From Phil1 sp040767925 (lineage in GTDB: Bacteria; Bacillota; Clostridia; Christensenellales; CAG-138): a DNA stretch of 64,000 nucleotides. The position numbers and the translations under genes are program-made. The notes beneath the pieces were generated by a model that was not told the origin of the DNA, searched no databases, and saw only the letters and a program-made list of their open reading frames with translations. Positions 7,967-16,034 of the stretch are shown one piece after another. Numbering within the stretch: position 1 is the stretch's first letter; every line of letters starts with the position of its first letter. The stretch lies in NCBI GenBank assembly GCA_040767925.1, contig JAXGNN010000001.1, positions 496,001 through 560,000 on the forward strand, written 5' to 3'.

Positions 7967-9196
7967 ATGGAAAAAAAGCCTCTCTGGAACAGGAACTTTA
8001 CGATCCTTACGCTCGGGACGGTGGTGTCGATGCTCGGCAACGCCGTTTCGGGCTTCGCGATCGGGCTGCTCGTGCTCGATTACACCGGCTCGACTCTGCT
8101 TTACGCCATTTTCACCGTCGCCTACAACCTGCCTAAAATCATCATGCCCTCGCTCGCCGGGCCGTATATCGACCGCTTCTCGCGCGTGAAGGTGATCTAC
8201 GGGCTGGACTTCATCTCCGCGGCGCTCTATCTCTGCATATTCGGCGCGCTTTCGCTGAACCTGTTCAACTACCCCATCCTGCTCTTCCTGTGCGTCGTCA
8301 TCGGCAGCATAGACAGCGTTTATCTCGTCGCCTACGACAGTTTGTATCCCACCATCATCAGCGAGGGCAACTTCTCAAAGGCGTACTCGATCTCGAGCAT
8401 GCTCTATCCCCTCTCGGCGATCATGGTGCCCGTGGCCGCGTGGTGTTACGAGAGCATAGGCATCGAGCCGCTCTTCCTCTTCAACGCGGTCACATTCTTC
8501 ATCGCCGCCGCGTTTGAGACGCGGATCAAAACGGACGAAGCCCACATCATCCCCGAGCCGACAAGCTATAACCTGCGCCGCTATGCGGATGATTTCAAGG
8601 AAGGGCTCGCCTATCTCAAAAAGGAAAGAGGCCTCCTGTTCATCACAGCCTTCTTCATCGTCACCACGCTCGTCTTCAGCGCGACGGGCACGCTCGTACT
8701 GCCTTATTTCAAATCCACAGAGGGGCTCGGCGTAACGCTTTATACCTATATCATGGGCTTCTCGGTCGCCGGAAGGATGCTCGGGGGCCTCGCCCACTAC
8801 CGCTTCCGGTATCCCGTGAAATGGAAGTTCGCGATCGCGCTCGCGGTATATGTCATCATCGGCGTCATCGAGGCGGCTTATCTGTTCGTGCCCGTCGCCG
8901 CCATGATGGCGCTGATGTTCGCCTCGGGGCTTCTCAGCGTCACTTCGTACAACATCCGCATTTCCTCCACGCAGAACCATGTGCCCAACGAGCTGCGCGG
9001 GCGGTATAACGGCACGTTCCAGATGCTCACCACCATAGGCAGCATCGTTGGCGCGCTCATCGCGGGCGCGCTCGGGGAGGCGCTGCCCATCAGAACCGTC
9101 ATATTCGCGTTCGGCCTCCTCAACGCAGTCTGCGCGCTCGCGATCATGCTCCCGGGGAGGGAGCATGTGAAGAAGATCTATAACGTTGAGCTCTAG
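7967..9196 (+). CDS. MFS transporter (drug/siderophore exporter-like)
   Basis: A 409-residue integral membrane protein with about twelve hydrophobic segments. The first cytoplasmic loop GPYIDRFSRVKVIYGLDFIS is the MFS motif A equivalent, and the pattern resembles the MFS_3/EntS-type group. It follows the DUF1700-DUF4097 gene by nine bases and is the last gene of the padR unit, so it is the likely controlled exporter. The ATG at 7967 was chosen over a TTG at 7958, but the Shine-Dalgarno is weak; a TATAAT at 7953-7958 directly upstream might give it an extra near-leaderless transcript. Confidence 0.88.
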   Translation: MEKKPLWNRNFTILTLGTVVSMLGNAVSGFAIGLLVLDYTGSTLLYAIFTVAYNLPKIIMPSLAGPYIDRFSRVKVIYGLDFISAALYLCIFGALSLNLFNYPILLFLCVVIGSIDSVYLVAYDSLYPTIISEGNFSKAYSISSMLYPLSAIMVPVAAWCYESIGIEPLFLFNAVTFFIAAAFETRIKTDEAHIIPEPTSYNLRRYADDFKEGLAYLKKERGLLFITAFFIVTTLVFSATGTLVLPYFKSTEGLGVTLYTYIMGFSVAGRMLGGLAHYRFRYPVKWKFAIALAVYVIIGVIEAAYLFVPVAAMMALMFASGLLSVTSYNIRISSTQNHVPNELRGRYNGTFQMLTTIGSIVGALIAGALGEALPIRTVIFAFGLLNAVCALAIMLPGREHVKKIYNVEL

Positions 9197-9201
9197 ATTT
9201 C

Positions 9202-9229
9202 AAAAAAGCAGCGATCGCTGCTTTTTTTG
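9202..9229. terminator. Bidirectional Rho-independent terminator
   Basis: AAAAAAGCAGCG-AT-CGCTGC followed by seven Ts. The A and T runs on both sides allow it to end both the plus-strand MFS operon and the minus-strand plsY gene. Confidence 0.88.
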
Positions 9230-9274
9230 TTTACACGCTTTGCCTATTGCCGCGCAGTTGGGCGTACAAGAGAA

Positions 9275-9883
9275 TCATTCCTTCCGCTTGCCGAAGTTGA
9301 ACTTGCCTTCTTCCCCGTGAAGGAGGCGTTTTATATTCTCCCGGTGCATAACCCACACGATCAGCGCCACGAATCCCGCGAGAACGATTTCGACCGCCGC
9401 GAAACCGCCAAGGAGCAGCATCACGAAGGGCAGCGCCGCCGTCGCCAGCAGCGAGGAAACGGACGCCTTCTTGATGAGAAGGGCAGCGATGAGATAGAAG
9501 GCGAGGAGGATGAGAAACAGCTTCCATTCGAGCATGAGCGCGATGCCCGCGGCGACCGCGACCCCCTTCCCGCCCCGGAAGCCGAAGAAGACCGGGAAGC
9601 AATGGCCGACGATGCAGGCGGCGGCCGCGGCGCACATGCCGTCGACGGAGAGCAGCGCAAGGCCGAGCCACACGGCGGCCGCGGTTTTGGCGACGTCTCC
9701 CACGAGCGTCGCGAAGCCGAGCCAGGGGCCGAATACGCGCGCCACGTTGGCGGTGCCGGCGTTGCGGCTGCCGCGCTCGCGCACGTCGGAATGCAGAAAA
9801 TATTTCGTGATGATGATTGCGAAGTTTGCGGAGCCCATCAGGTAACCGCCCAGCACGGCGATCGCCCAGAATACGTATTGCAT
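9275..9883 (-). CDS. plsY: Glycerol-3-phosphate acyltransferase PlsY
   Basis: Membrane acyltransferase of 202 residues that transfers the acyl group from acyl-phosphate to glycerol 3-phosphate, the first step of phospholipid synthesis. The three PlsY loops are visible: GSANFAII, DVRERGSRNAGTANVARVFG and GHCFPVFFGFRGGKGVA. Five or more hydrophobic segments are present. The C-terminus KRLLHGEEGKFNFGKRKE is typical. It is a single-gene unit with its own promoter upstream and a shared terminator downstream. Confidence 0.95.
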   Translation of the reverse strand: MQYVFWAIAVLGGYLMGSANFAIIITKYFLHSDVRERGSRNAGTANVARVFGPWLGFATLVGDVAKTAAAVWLGLALLSVDGMCAAAAACIVGHCFPVFFGFRGGKGVAVAAGIALMLEWKLFLILLAFYLIAALLIKKASVSSLLATAALPFVMLLLGGFAAVEIVLAGFVALIVWVMHRENIKRLLHGEEGKFNFGKRKE

Positions 9884-9920
9884 CGGCGAAAATATCCTCC
9901 AATCGTTCTAATACCTGTTG

Positions 9921-9949
9921 ATCATACCATAATCCGCCCGCCCCCTCAA
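9921..9949 (-). promoter_or_regulatory. plsY promoter
   Basis: On the minus strand TTGAGG (9944-9949) and TATGAT (9921-9926) are 17 bases apart, about 40 bases before the plsY start. Confidence 0.55.
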
Positions 9950-9958
9950 CCGCCGGGG

Positions 9959-9987
9959 TTGCCTGAATTGTGAACCCACTGTATAAT
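9959..9987 (+). promoter_or_regulatory. Promoter of the AlkD-like gene, start codon near +1
   Basis: TTGCCT (9959-9964) and TATAAT (9982-9987) are 17 bases apart. The expected start site near 9994 is only about three bases before the ATG at 9997, so the mRNA would be leaderless or nearly so. No Shine-Dalgarno is visible before that ATG. Confidence 0.5.
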
Positions 9988-9996
9988 AATGCCGTT

Positions 9997-10683
9997 ATGG
10001 ACAACATTCGGGAAAAACTGTTTTTATTGAAGGACGAGCCTTACGCGGATTTCACCCGCAAGCTCATCCCGACCATCGACCCCGCGCGCGTGATCGGCGT
10101 GCGGGCGAAGGCGCTCGGCGCGCTCGCGAAGGAGCTTGCCGCCTCCCCTGAGGCGGAAGCTTTCCTCGGCGCCCTGCCCCACGTTTACCATGAGGAGAAC
10201 ATGCTGCACGCGGCGCTCCTCTGCAGGTTGAAAACGGACTTTCCTTCCCTGCTGCGGCGCGTCGAAGCGTTCCTCCCCTGCGTCGACAACTGGGCCGTGT
10301 GCGACGCGCTGCAGCCCAAGGCGTTTGCGAAGCATAAGGCGGAAGTGTACGCGAGGGTCATGCTGTGGCTGAACGGCAATCATGCGTATACCGTGCGCTT
10401 CGCGCTGGTGACGCTGCTCGCCTTCTTCCTCGAGGACGACGCCTTCGACCCCGCGACGCTTTACGCCGTCGCCGCGCTCCATTCCGACGAATACTACGTC
10501 AACATGGCCGCCGCGTGGTATATGAGCTACGCGCTCGTTCGTCAGTACGAAAAGACGCTGCCCCTTCTGGAGGGCAACGTCCTCGATAAATGGGTGCACA
10601 ACAAATCCATCCAGAAGGCCGTCGAGAGCTACCGCATCGGCGAGGCGCGCAAGGCTTATCTCAAATCCCTGCGGCGAAGATAG
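9997..10683 (+). CDS. DNA alkylation repair protein, AlkD-like
   Basis: A 228-residue all-helical HEAT-like repeat protein of the AlkC/AlkD glycosylase family, which removes N3/N7-alkylated bases. The segment CVDNWAVCDAL corresponds to the conserved (V/C)DNWD..D region that contains the catalytic aspartate in AlkD, and HEENMLHAAL and VRFALVTLLAFF are further family segments. The C-terminus NKSIQKAVESYRI is typical. The start at 9997 was preferred over an in-frame GTG at 9970 because a promoter -10 lies between them. It converges on the flavodoxin-like gene with three bases between their ends. Confidence 0.85.
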   Translation: MDNIREKLFLLKDEPYADFTRKLIPTIDPARVIGVRAKALGALAKELAASPEAEAFLGALPHVYHEENMLHAALLCRLKTDFPSLLRRVEAFLPCVDNWAVCDALQPKAFAKHKAEVYARVMLWLNGNHAYTVRFALVTLLAFFLEDDAFDPATLYAVAALHSDEYYVNMAAAWYMSYALVRQYEKTLPLLEGNVLDKWVHNKSIQKAVESYRIGEARKAYLKSLRRR

Positions 10684-10685
10684 GC

Positions 10686-11303
10686 TTAGCGGATGAAGTT
10701 CGTGCGATACGTCCTTTCGGCTTGCGGCGGGATTATGCCCGCCTTTTTCGCCTCCTCGATGCATTGGAGCAGCCACGCCATGTTGTGCCCGAGGTTGCGC
10801 ATGATCTGAAGGCCTTCCTCGTCCTGCAGGACCTCCTCCGGGGTGTTGCCGTGGACCATGTTCCAGTAGCTGGAGGAGACGACGGGCATCTGGGCGATGA
10901 GGAAGTATTTGTTGAGCACGTCGAGCGCCGCGGTGGTGCCCGCGCGCCGCGCGGAGGCGATGGCCGCCGCGGGTTTGTGGGCGAAGCTGTCCCCCACGCG
11001 GAACAGGCGGTCGAGCAGGCAAACCAAACCGCCGTTCGCGGAGGCGAAATACACGGGGCTGCCCACGACGAGGCCGTCCGCGCCGCGCATCCGCTCGGCC
11101 ACGAGGTTCACGATGTCGTCGTCGAACACGCACGCCCCTTTCCTGCAGGTGTCGCAGTCCTGGCAGCCGCGTATGGGCCGTTTTCCGATGTGGATGATCT
11201 CCGTCTCCACCTTGTGTTCGCCGAGCGTTTTGGCGATCTCCGCCAGCGCCGTATAGGTACAGCCGTATTCGTTGGGGCTGCCGTTGATGAGCATCACCTT
11301 CAT
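10686..11303 (-). CDS. Flavodoxin-family NAD(P)H-dependent (iron-sulfur) FMN reductase
   Basis: A 205-residue FMN-binding oxidoreductase. The N-terminus MKVMLINGSPNEYGCTYTAL holds the phosphate-binding loop, and GSPVYFASANGGLVCLLDRLF is the second flavin segment. Between them is CQDCDTCRKGAC, a cysteine cluster found in the iron-sulfur flavoprotein-like subgroup of Clostridia and archaea, suggesting a bound cluster. ATG at 11303 follows AAGGAGG. It is a single-gene unit; the electron donor and acceptor are unknown. Confidence 0.82.
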   Translation of the reverse strand: MKVMLINGSPNEYGCTYTALAEIAKTLGEHKVETEIIHIGKRPIRGCQDCDTCRKGACVFDDDIVNLVAERMRGADGLVVGSPVYFASANGGLVCLLDRLFRVGDSFAHKPAAAIASARRAGTTAALDVLNKYFLIAQMPVVSSSYWNMVHGNTPEEVLQDEEGLQIMRNLGHNMAWLLQCIEEAKKAGIIPPQAERTYRTNFIR

Positions 11304-11332
11304 GGAAAGAACCTCCTTGTTTTTCTCCTTTC

Positions 11333-11361
11333 AGTATAAACCAGGCGGGGGCGCTTGACAA
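11333..11361 (-). promoter_or_regulatory. Promoter of the FMN reductase gene
   Basis: On the minus strand TTGTCA (11356-11361) and TATACT (11333-11338) are exactly 17 bases apart, 30 bases upstream of the ATG at 11303. Confidence 0.65.
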
Positions 11362-11419
11362 TCGGGCGATGCCCTCCCGGCGGGGTTTCCTTTTCAGGGT
11401 TGTCGGAGACAGCGCGTCA

Positions 11420-11560
11420 AGGGCCGGGCGGATATGGAATCCGCCCCTACTGCGTCGGGGACGGTCCTTGGCAGTGATCGGCGCATACAGTTCCCCGATA
11501 AGCAATATTGAAATCCCCAGCGGCATCACCCACCGTCGCGCAGGACCGTCCCCGGCGGTT
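11420..11560. repeat. REP-like palindromes in a gene-free stretch
   Basis: The non-coding stretch 11362-11645 contains two palindromic units. GGGCGGAT (11426-11433) and ATCCGCCC (11439-11446) form an 8-base hairpin. GGGGACGGTCCT (11457-11468) pairs perfectly with AGGACCGTCCCC (11542-11553), 73 bases away. Such GGGACGGTCC and GGGCGGAT units resemble dispersed extragenic palindromes of Clostridia. I see no gene in the stretch. Confidence 0.5.
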
Positions 11561-11645
11561 CAAGCCGTCCCGGCGAAAACAAGGATGAAACGGCTCCCGC
11601 CGTTCAAGCGAGAGTCGTTCACAACGCACATAATTATCAATTGCC

Positions 11646-13094
11646 TCAGTACGCCTTGGCGAAGTACATCATGGTCTTCGCGGGCTTGCCGCAGTGCACG
11701 CAGGCGCAGCCGAGCTCCTCCTCATGGGCGCGGTCGAAGGGCATGCAGCGCGTGGTGGCGCCGCTCTTCGCCTTGATTTCATCCTCGCAGGGGCGCTCCC
11801 CGCACCACATGGCGCGCACGAAGCCGCCGTTCACGCCCGCTTTCAATTGCTCGAAATCGGTGGCGTTGACGGTCTTCTCCTCGCGGAAGGCGAGCGCGCG
11901 CGCGAACATGCCCTTGTGGACGTCGTCCAAGAGCGTCTTCACCGCGTCCGCAAGCCCCTCCATGGGCACGAAGCTTTTCTCGTGGTTGTCGCGGCGCACG
12001 AGCACCACCTGGCTCTTTTCGATGTCCTTGGGGCCGACCTCGAGGCGCACGGGCACGCCCTTCATCTCCCACTCGTTGAACTTCCAGCCCGCGCTGTTGT
12101 CGCTGTCGTCCAGTTCCACGCGGACGCCGGCATCGACGAGCTGCTTTTTCAGCTCATACGCCTTGTCGAGCACGCCCTCCTTGTGCTGCGCGATGGGCAG
12201 GATAACCACCTGCGTGGGCGCGACCTTCGGGGGCATCATGAGGCCGCGGTCGTCCCCGTGCACCATGATGATGCCGCCGATCATGCGGGTCGAGGTGCCC
12301 CAGGAGGTCGTGTGGCAGTATTCGAGGCGGCCTTCGCGGCTGAGGTACTGGATGTCGTACCCCTTGGCGAAGTTTTGCCCAAGGTTGTGCGAGGTGCCCA
12401 TCTGCAGCGCCTTGCCGTCCTGCATCATGGCCTCCATCGTATAGGTGGCCACGGCGCCCGCGAACTTCTCCTTCTCGCTCTTCTTCCCGATGACGACGGG
12501 GATGGCGAGCACGTTCTCCGCGAACTCCTGATAGACGTGGAGCATGCGCATGGTCTCCTCCTGCGCTTCCTCCGCGCTCGCGTGGGCGGTGTGCCCCTCC
12601 TGCCAGAGGAACTCGCTCGTCCTGAGGAAAGGCCGCGTGCTCTTCTCCCAGCGCACGACGTTGCACCACTGGTTGAGGAGCATCGGCAGGTCGCGGTAGG
12701 ACTGGATCCAGCGCGAGTACATCGCGCCGATCACCGTTTCGCTCGTGGGGCGTATGGCGAGGCGCTCCGCGAGCACCTCGTTGCCGCCCATCGTGACCCA
12801 CGCCACCTCGGGCGCGAAGCCTTCGACGTGCTCGGCCTCTTTTAACAGAAGGCTCTCCGGTATGAACAGCGGGAAATACGCGTTCTTGTGGCCCGTCGCC
12901 TTGAAACGCGCGTCCATCTCCTGCTGAATGAGCTCCCACACGCCGTAGCCGTAGGGCTTGATGACCATGCAGCCCTTCACGTCGGAATAATCGACCATGT
13001 CTGTCTTCAGGATCACGTCCGTATACCACTGAGGAAAGTCCTCCGCGCGGGACGCGATATGCGTGACGAATTCGTCCCCTCTCTTGCCTGCCAT
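11646..13094 (-). CDS. proS: Prolyl-tRNA synthetase, short (type 3, archaeal/eukaryotic-like)
   Basis: Charges tRNA-Pro with proline. The 482-residue length, the class II core (MVIKPYGYGVWELIQ, RPTSETVIGAMYSRWIQSYRDLP, TSWGTSTRMIGGIIMVHGDDRGL) and the extra C-terminal domain ending in FAKAY identify the type 3 enzyme that lacks the editing insertion of E. coli-type ProRS. The C-terminal domain has a possible zinc site (CGERPC and CVHCGK). ATG at 13094 has GGAGG at a suitable distance; an in-frame ATG at 13109 has no site. A T-box leader lies directly upstream. Confidence 0.96.
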   Translation of the reverse strand: MAGKRGDEFVTHIASRAEDFPQWYTDVILKTDMVDYSDVKGCMVIKPYGYGVWELIQQEMDARFKATGHKNAYFPLFIPESLLLKEAEHVEGFAPEVAWVTMGGNEVLAERLAIRPTSETVIGAMYSRWIQSYRDLPMLLNQWCNVVRWEKSTRPFLRTSEFLWQEGHTAHASAEEAQEETMRMLHVYQEFAENVLAIPVVIGKKSEKEKFAGAVATYTMEAMMQDGKALQMGTSHNLGQNFAKGYDIQYLSREGRLEYCHTTSWGTSTRMIGGIIMVHGDDRGLMMPPKVAPTQVVILPIAQHKEGVLDKAYELKKQLVDAGVRVELDDSDNSAGWKFNEWEMKGVPVRLEVGPKDIEKSQVVLVRRDNHEKSFVPMEGLADAVKTLLDDVHKGMFARALAFREEKTVNATDFEQLKAGVNGGFVRAMWCGERPCEDEIKAKSGATTRCMPFDRAHEEELGCACVHCGKPAKTMMYFAKAY

Positions 13095-13119
13095 TTCTTC
13101 ATCCTCCATTCCTGATATA

Positions 13120-13343
13120 AAAAATAACCGCCCTTATGAAAATTACATAAGGGCGGAGTTATCCCGCGGTACCACCTTAATTGGGTCTCTTGCGAGCTGT
13201 AACGCGCTCGCGCGGCGCGGCATTCCCTCCGCGCGGCTCACGGGGCCGGACATCGCAGCTTTGCTGTGCGCGCGCCCTCTCAGCCTCGGGGCGCGCTCTC
13301 TGATGCGCAAGGCGGCGAATATTCCCGTTCATCGCCAATATAC
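13120..13343 (-). ncRNA. T-box leader (tRNA-Pro sensing) of proS
   Basis: The minus strand carries the T-box core AAGGTGGTACCGCGG (13164-13178), which pairs with the uncharged tRNA 3' end. It is followed by a terminator with arms CCGCCCTTATG / CATAAGGGCGG (13128-13156) and a T-rich tail. The leader starts near 13343 from the promoter at 13350-13378. The 5' part has the AGAGAGCGC element of stem I. Uncharged tRNA-Pro should stabilise the antiterminator and allow proS transcription. The specifier codon could not be assigned with confidence. Confidence 0.93.
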
Positions 13344-13349
13344 CTGCCG

Positions 13350-13378
13350 ATTATACCACCGGCACTCCCGCTCGTCAA
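13350..13378 (-). promoter_or_regulatory. proS/T-box promoter
   Basis: On the minus strand TTGACG (13373-13378) and TATAAT (13350-13355) are 17 bases apart. The -35 overlaps the stop codon region of the upstream coiled-coil gene. Confidence 0.8.
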
Positions 13379-14352
13379 GAACCTCTGAGCACATCCTCGA
13401 TGATGGCGTTGAGCTCCTCGTCGATCTCGCTGTCGTTGGCGTTGGTGCGCTCCACGATCTCCTCGACCGTCCAGATGCGCTCGCCTTCGTCCTTCTTCTC
13501 CAGGCTGACGGCGGGCTGCTCCCACGCGGACTCGGCCGGTTTTTGCGGCTGAGCGGGTTCGGGCCCCGATGGCCTCTCCGCCGGCCGCGCCCACAGCGTG
13601 AACGGGTCGACGGCAGGCTCCCGCTTCTCCTCGATCGCGGGCTCCGGCTCGGGTTCAGGCGCGGGCTCCGGCGCAGGCTCGAACGCAGGTTCAGGCACAA
13701 GCTCAGGTTCCGGAACGGGCTCGGGTTCGGGCTCCGGCTCCGCTTCGTTTCCCGGCAGGTCGCGTCCCTCCAGATTGTAGATGCTGCGCATGAGCGAGGC
13801 GGGGTCCACGTAATCGTCGGGCATGTCCTGCGCGGGGGTCTTGTCCATGGTCGAGAGATGGTCGTACTCGTGCGTGATCTCGACGGCCTGGTCGAGGTTG
13901 AGCGCGTTCATGCTCTCTGCGAACCGCTTCGCCTGCTCGGACGCCATCGCGGCCGTGCGCCGGAATTCGGCGACGAGCCTGCCCGCGCTCGCGCGGTACT
14001 CGGCCATGAAGCCCTCCGCGCGCGCGGCCGTTTCGCGCGCCTTCTTCTTCGCGTCCTCCTCGATGATGCCCGCGCGGCGCTCCGCGTCGGCGAGCATGCC
14101 CCGGGCTTCCCTTTCGGCCTCGAGTTTTTCCTCGTTCGCGCGGCGGAGGATTTCCGCCTTCTCCGCTTCCGCCTCGCCGACGATCTTGCCCGCGGCGGTC
14201 TGCGCCCTGGTGAGCGCCCCCGCGATGGCAAATTCCTGCTCCCTGTATCGCATCACGATCGCGTCGAGCTCGTTCACGCGCTGCCGGAGCTGCGCGATTT
14301 CAACGTCCTTCTGGCCGATCGCCTGCTCGAGTTCCCTGACCCTGCGTCCCAT
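13375..14352 (-). CDS. Coiled-coil protein, DivIVA-like in layout, with Pro-Glu repeat linker
   Basis: A 325-residue cytoplasmic protein not assigned to a firm family. Roughly the first 150 residues are a long charged coiled coil (VRELEQAIGQKDVEIAQLRQ onward, rich in A/E/K/R), as in DivIVA/GpsB or V-ATPase subunit E-like proteins. A low-complexity linker of EPEPEPEP type follows, then a short acidic C-terminal helix (EEIVERTNANDSEIDEELNAIIEDVL). The ATG at 14352 has GGAGGG at good spacing; an in-frame ATG at 14385 is possible but weaker. It follows ruvB on the same strand. A role in cell division or polarity is only suggested by the layout. Confidence 0.55.
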   Translation of the reverse strand: MGRRVRELEQAIGQKDVEIAQLRQRVNELDAIVMRYREQEFAIAGALTRAQTAAGKIVGEAEAEKAEILRRANEEKLEAEREARGMLADAERRAGIIEEDAKKKARETAARAEGFMAEYRASAGRLVAEFRRTAAMASEQAKRFAESMNALNLDQAVEITHEYDHLSTMDKTPAQDMPDDYVDPASLMRSIYNLEGRDLPGNEAEPEPEPEPVPEPELVPEPAFEPAPEPAPEPEPEPAIEEKREPAVDPFTLWARPAERPSGPEPAQPQKPAESAWEQPAVSLEKKDEGERIWTVEEIVERTNANDSEIDEELNAIIEDVLRGS

Positions 14353-14386
14353 ACGGTACCCTCCTATGCCGAATATTGAAAACATG

Positions 14387-15412
14387 TTATATGTTCATCC
14401 TCTCCTGCCGGTTCCCCGCGGGAGAGGCGTAACCCATATGGGCGTAACCCGCGCTGAGCACGATCCTGCCGCGCGGCGTCCGGGCGATCAGCCCGAGTTG
14501 GAGAAGGTACGGCTCATACACATCCTCGATGGTCGTGGCGTCGTCCCCCGTGGCGGCGGCGATGGTGTCGAGTCCCACGGGCTTGCCGCCGAACTTCTCG
14601 ATCATGATGAGGAGCATGCGCCGGTCGACCGCATCGAGCCCCAGTTCGTCGATGGAGAGCATTTCAAGCCCGGCGCGCGCCGTCTCAAGGTCGATGGCGC
14701 CGGAGCCGCGCACCTGGGCGTAATCGCGCACGCGCTTCAGAAGGCGGTTCACCACACGCGGCGTGCCGCGCGCGCGAGAGGCGATCTCGAGCGCGCCGTC
14801 CTCATCGATGGCGATGTTGAGTATGCGGGCGCTTCGCGTGATGATCTCGAGCAGGTCCTCGGGCTTGTAGAGCTCAAGCTGCTCCTTGATGCCGAAGCGG
14901 TCGCGAAGAGGCGAGGTCAGAAGGCCCATGCGCGTCGTCGCGCCCACGAGCGTAAAGTGCGGCAGGTCCAGCCGGATGGAGTGCGCGCTCGGTCCCTTGC
15001 CGATGATGATGTCGTAGGCGAAATCCTCCATCGCAGGGTAGAGCACCTCCTCGACGGTGGCGTTGAGGCGGTGGATCTCGTCGATGAAGAGCACGTCTCC
15101 CGCCTGCAGGTTGGAGAGCAGCGCCGCGAGATCGCCCGCGTGCGAGATCGCGGGGCCGCTGGTGACGCGCAGGTTGCCGCCCATCTCGTTGGCGATGATC
15201 GCGGCGAGCGTGGTTTTGCCCAGGCCCGGCGGGCCGTAGAGCAGCGCGTGGTCGAGCGGCTCGCCGCGGCGCTTGGCCGCCTCGATGTAGATCCTGATAT
15301 GCTCCTTGACGTTGCCCTGTCCGATGTACTCGTTGAGGAAGCGCGGGCGCAGGCTGTAATCCGCCGCCTCGTCCTCCGCGAGCATGGATGAAACAACAAG
15401 CCTTTCCTCCAT
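14387..15412 (-). CDS. ruvB: Holliday junction branch migration ATPase RuvB
   Basis: AAA+ motor of the RuvAB complex, 341 residues. Walker A GPPGLGKT is at 60-67, Walker B is LFIDEIHR, sensor 1 GATTRMG, and an arginine finger region SPLRDRFG follows. The C-terminal winged helix includes DDATTIEDVYEPYLLQLGLIARTPRGR. The gene order ruvC-ruvA-ruvB with gaps of only a few bases makes one recombination-repair operon. Confidence 0.98.
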   Translation of the reverse strand: MEERLVVSSMLAEDEAADYSLRPRFLNEYIGQGNVKEHIRIYIEAAKRRGEPLDHALLYGPPGLGKTTLAAIIANEMGGNLRVTSGPAISHAGDLAALLSNLQAGDVLFIDEIHRLNATVEEVLYPAMEDFAYDIIIGKGPSAHSIRLDLPHFTLVGATTRMGLLTSPLRDRFGIKEQLELYKPEDLLEIITRSARILNIAIDEDGALEIASRARGTPRVVNRLLKRVRDYAQVRGSGAIDLETARAGLEMLSIDELGLDAVDRRMLLIMIEKFGGKPVGLDTIAAATGDDATTIEDVYEPYLLQLGLIARTPRGRIVLSAGYAHMGYASPAGNRQERMNI

Positions 15413-15415
15413 CCC

Positions 15416-16024
15416 TTAACGCCCTTTCGCCGCAAGCGCGCGCAGCGCCTGCGTGATCATGTCCTCGACCCGCCCGCACTCCGGCACGGCGGCGACCGCG
15501 CGCCCCGCGACCGCCCCGTCGTAACCGAGGGAGACGAGCGCCGCGATGGCCTCCGCGCGCATATCCATGGATTTCCCCTCCGCGGCGGCTTTGGCGAGCG
15601 GCGAGCCCGCCATATCCTCCGGCGTGACCTTTTCCTTCAGCTCGAGCAGCACGCGCGCGGCGGTCTTGCGCCCCATGCCGGGCACCCGGTCGAACGCCGC
15701 CGCGTTTTCCGTGACGATCGCCGAGGCGATGTCCGAAACGCTCAGCGACGAGAGCACCGAGAGCGCGAGCTTCGGCCCGACGCGCGTGACGGCGATGAGC
15801 CGCCGGAACATCGCGCGCTCCTCTTTGGTTTCAAAGCCGTAGAGGGCCATGGCGTCCTGCGCGAGGGAGATGTGGTGATGGACGTAGAGCTTATGCTCCT
15901 GCCCGGCGCGCAGATGCCTGAGGGTTGCGCCCGAGCAGATCAGCTCGTAACCCACGCCGCCCGCCTCGACGATCGCGCGGTCCGCGAGAAGCTCCTCGAC
16001 TGTGCCCCTGATATGCGAATACAT
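15416..16024 (-). CDS. ruvA: Holliday junction DNA-binding protein RuvA
   Basis: Tetrameric junction-binding subunit that loads RuvB; 202 residues. The OB-fold N-terminus (MYSHIRGTVEELLADRAIVEAGGVGYEL), the helix-hairpin-helix repeats (VTRVGPKLALSVLSSLS and VPGMGRKTAARVLLELKEK) and a C-terminal UBA-like RuvB-binding domain (AIAALVSLGYDGAVAGRAV) are all visible. It ends three bases before ruvB. The Shine-Dalgarno AAGG is modest. Confidence 0.97.
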   Translation of the reverse strand: MYSHIRGTVEELLADRAIVEAGGVGYELICSGATLRHLRAGQEHKLYVHHHISLAQDAMALYGFETKEERAMFRRLIAVTRVGPKLALSVLSSLSVSDIASAIVTENAAAFDRVPGMGRKTAARVLLELKEKVTPEDMAGSPLAKAAAEGKSMDMRAEAIAALVSLGYDGAVAGRAVAAVPECGRVEDMITQALRALAAKGR

Positions 16025-16034
16025 CTTTTTTACC

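Noticed and set aside
13600..13760. Tandem repeat-like DNA inside the coiled-coil gene.
   Set aside because: It encodes a Pro-Glu linker in frame; the repetition is explained by protein composition, not by a CRISPR or a satellite.
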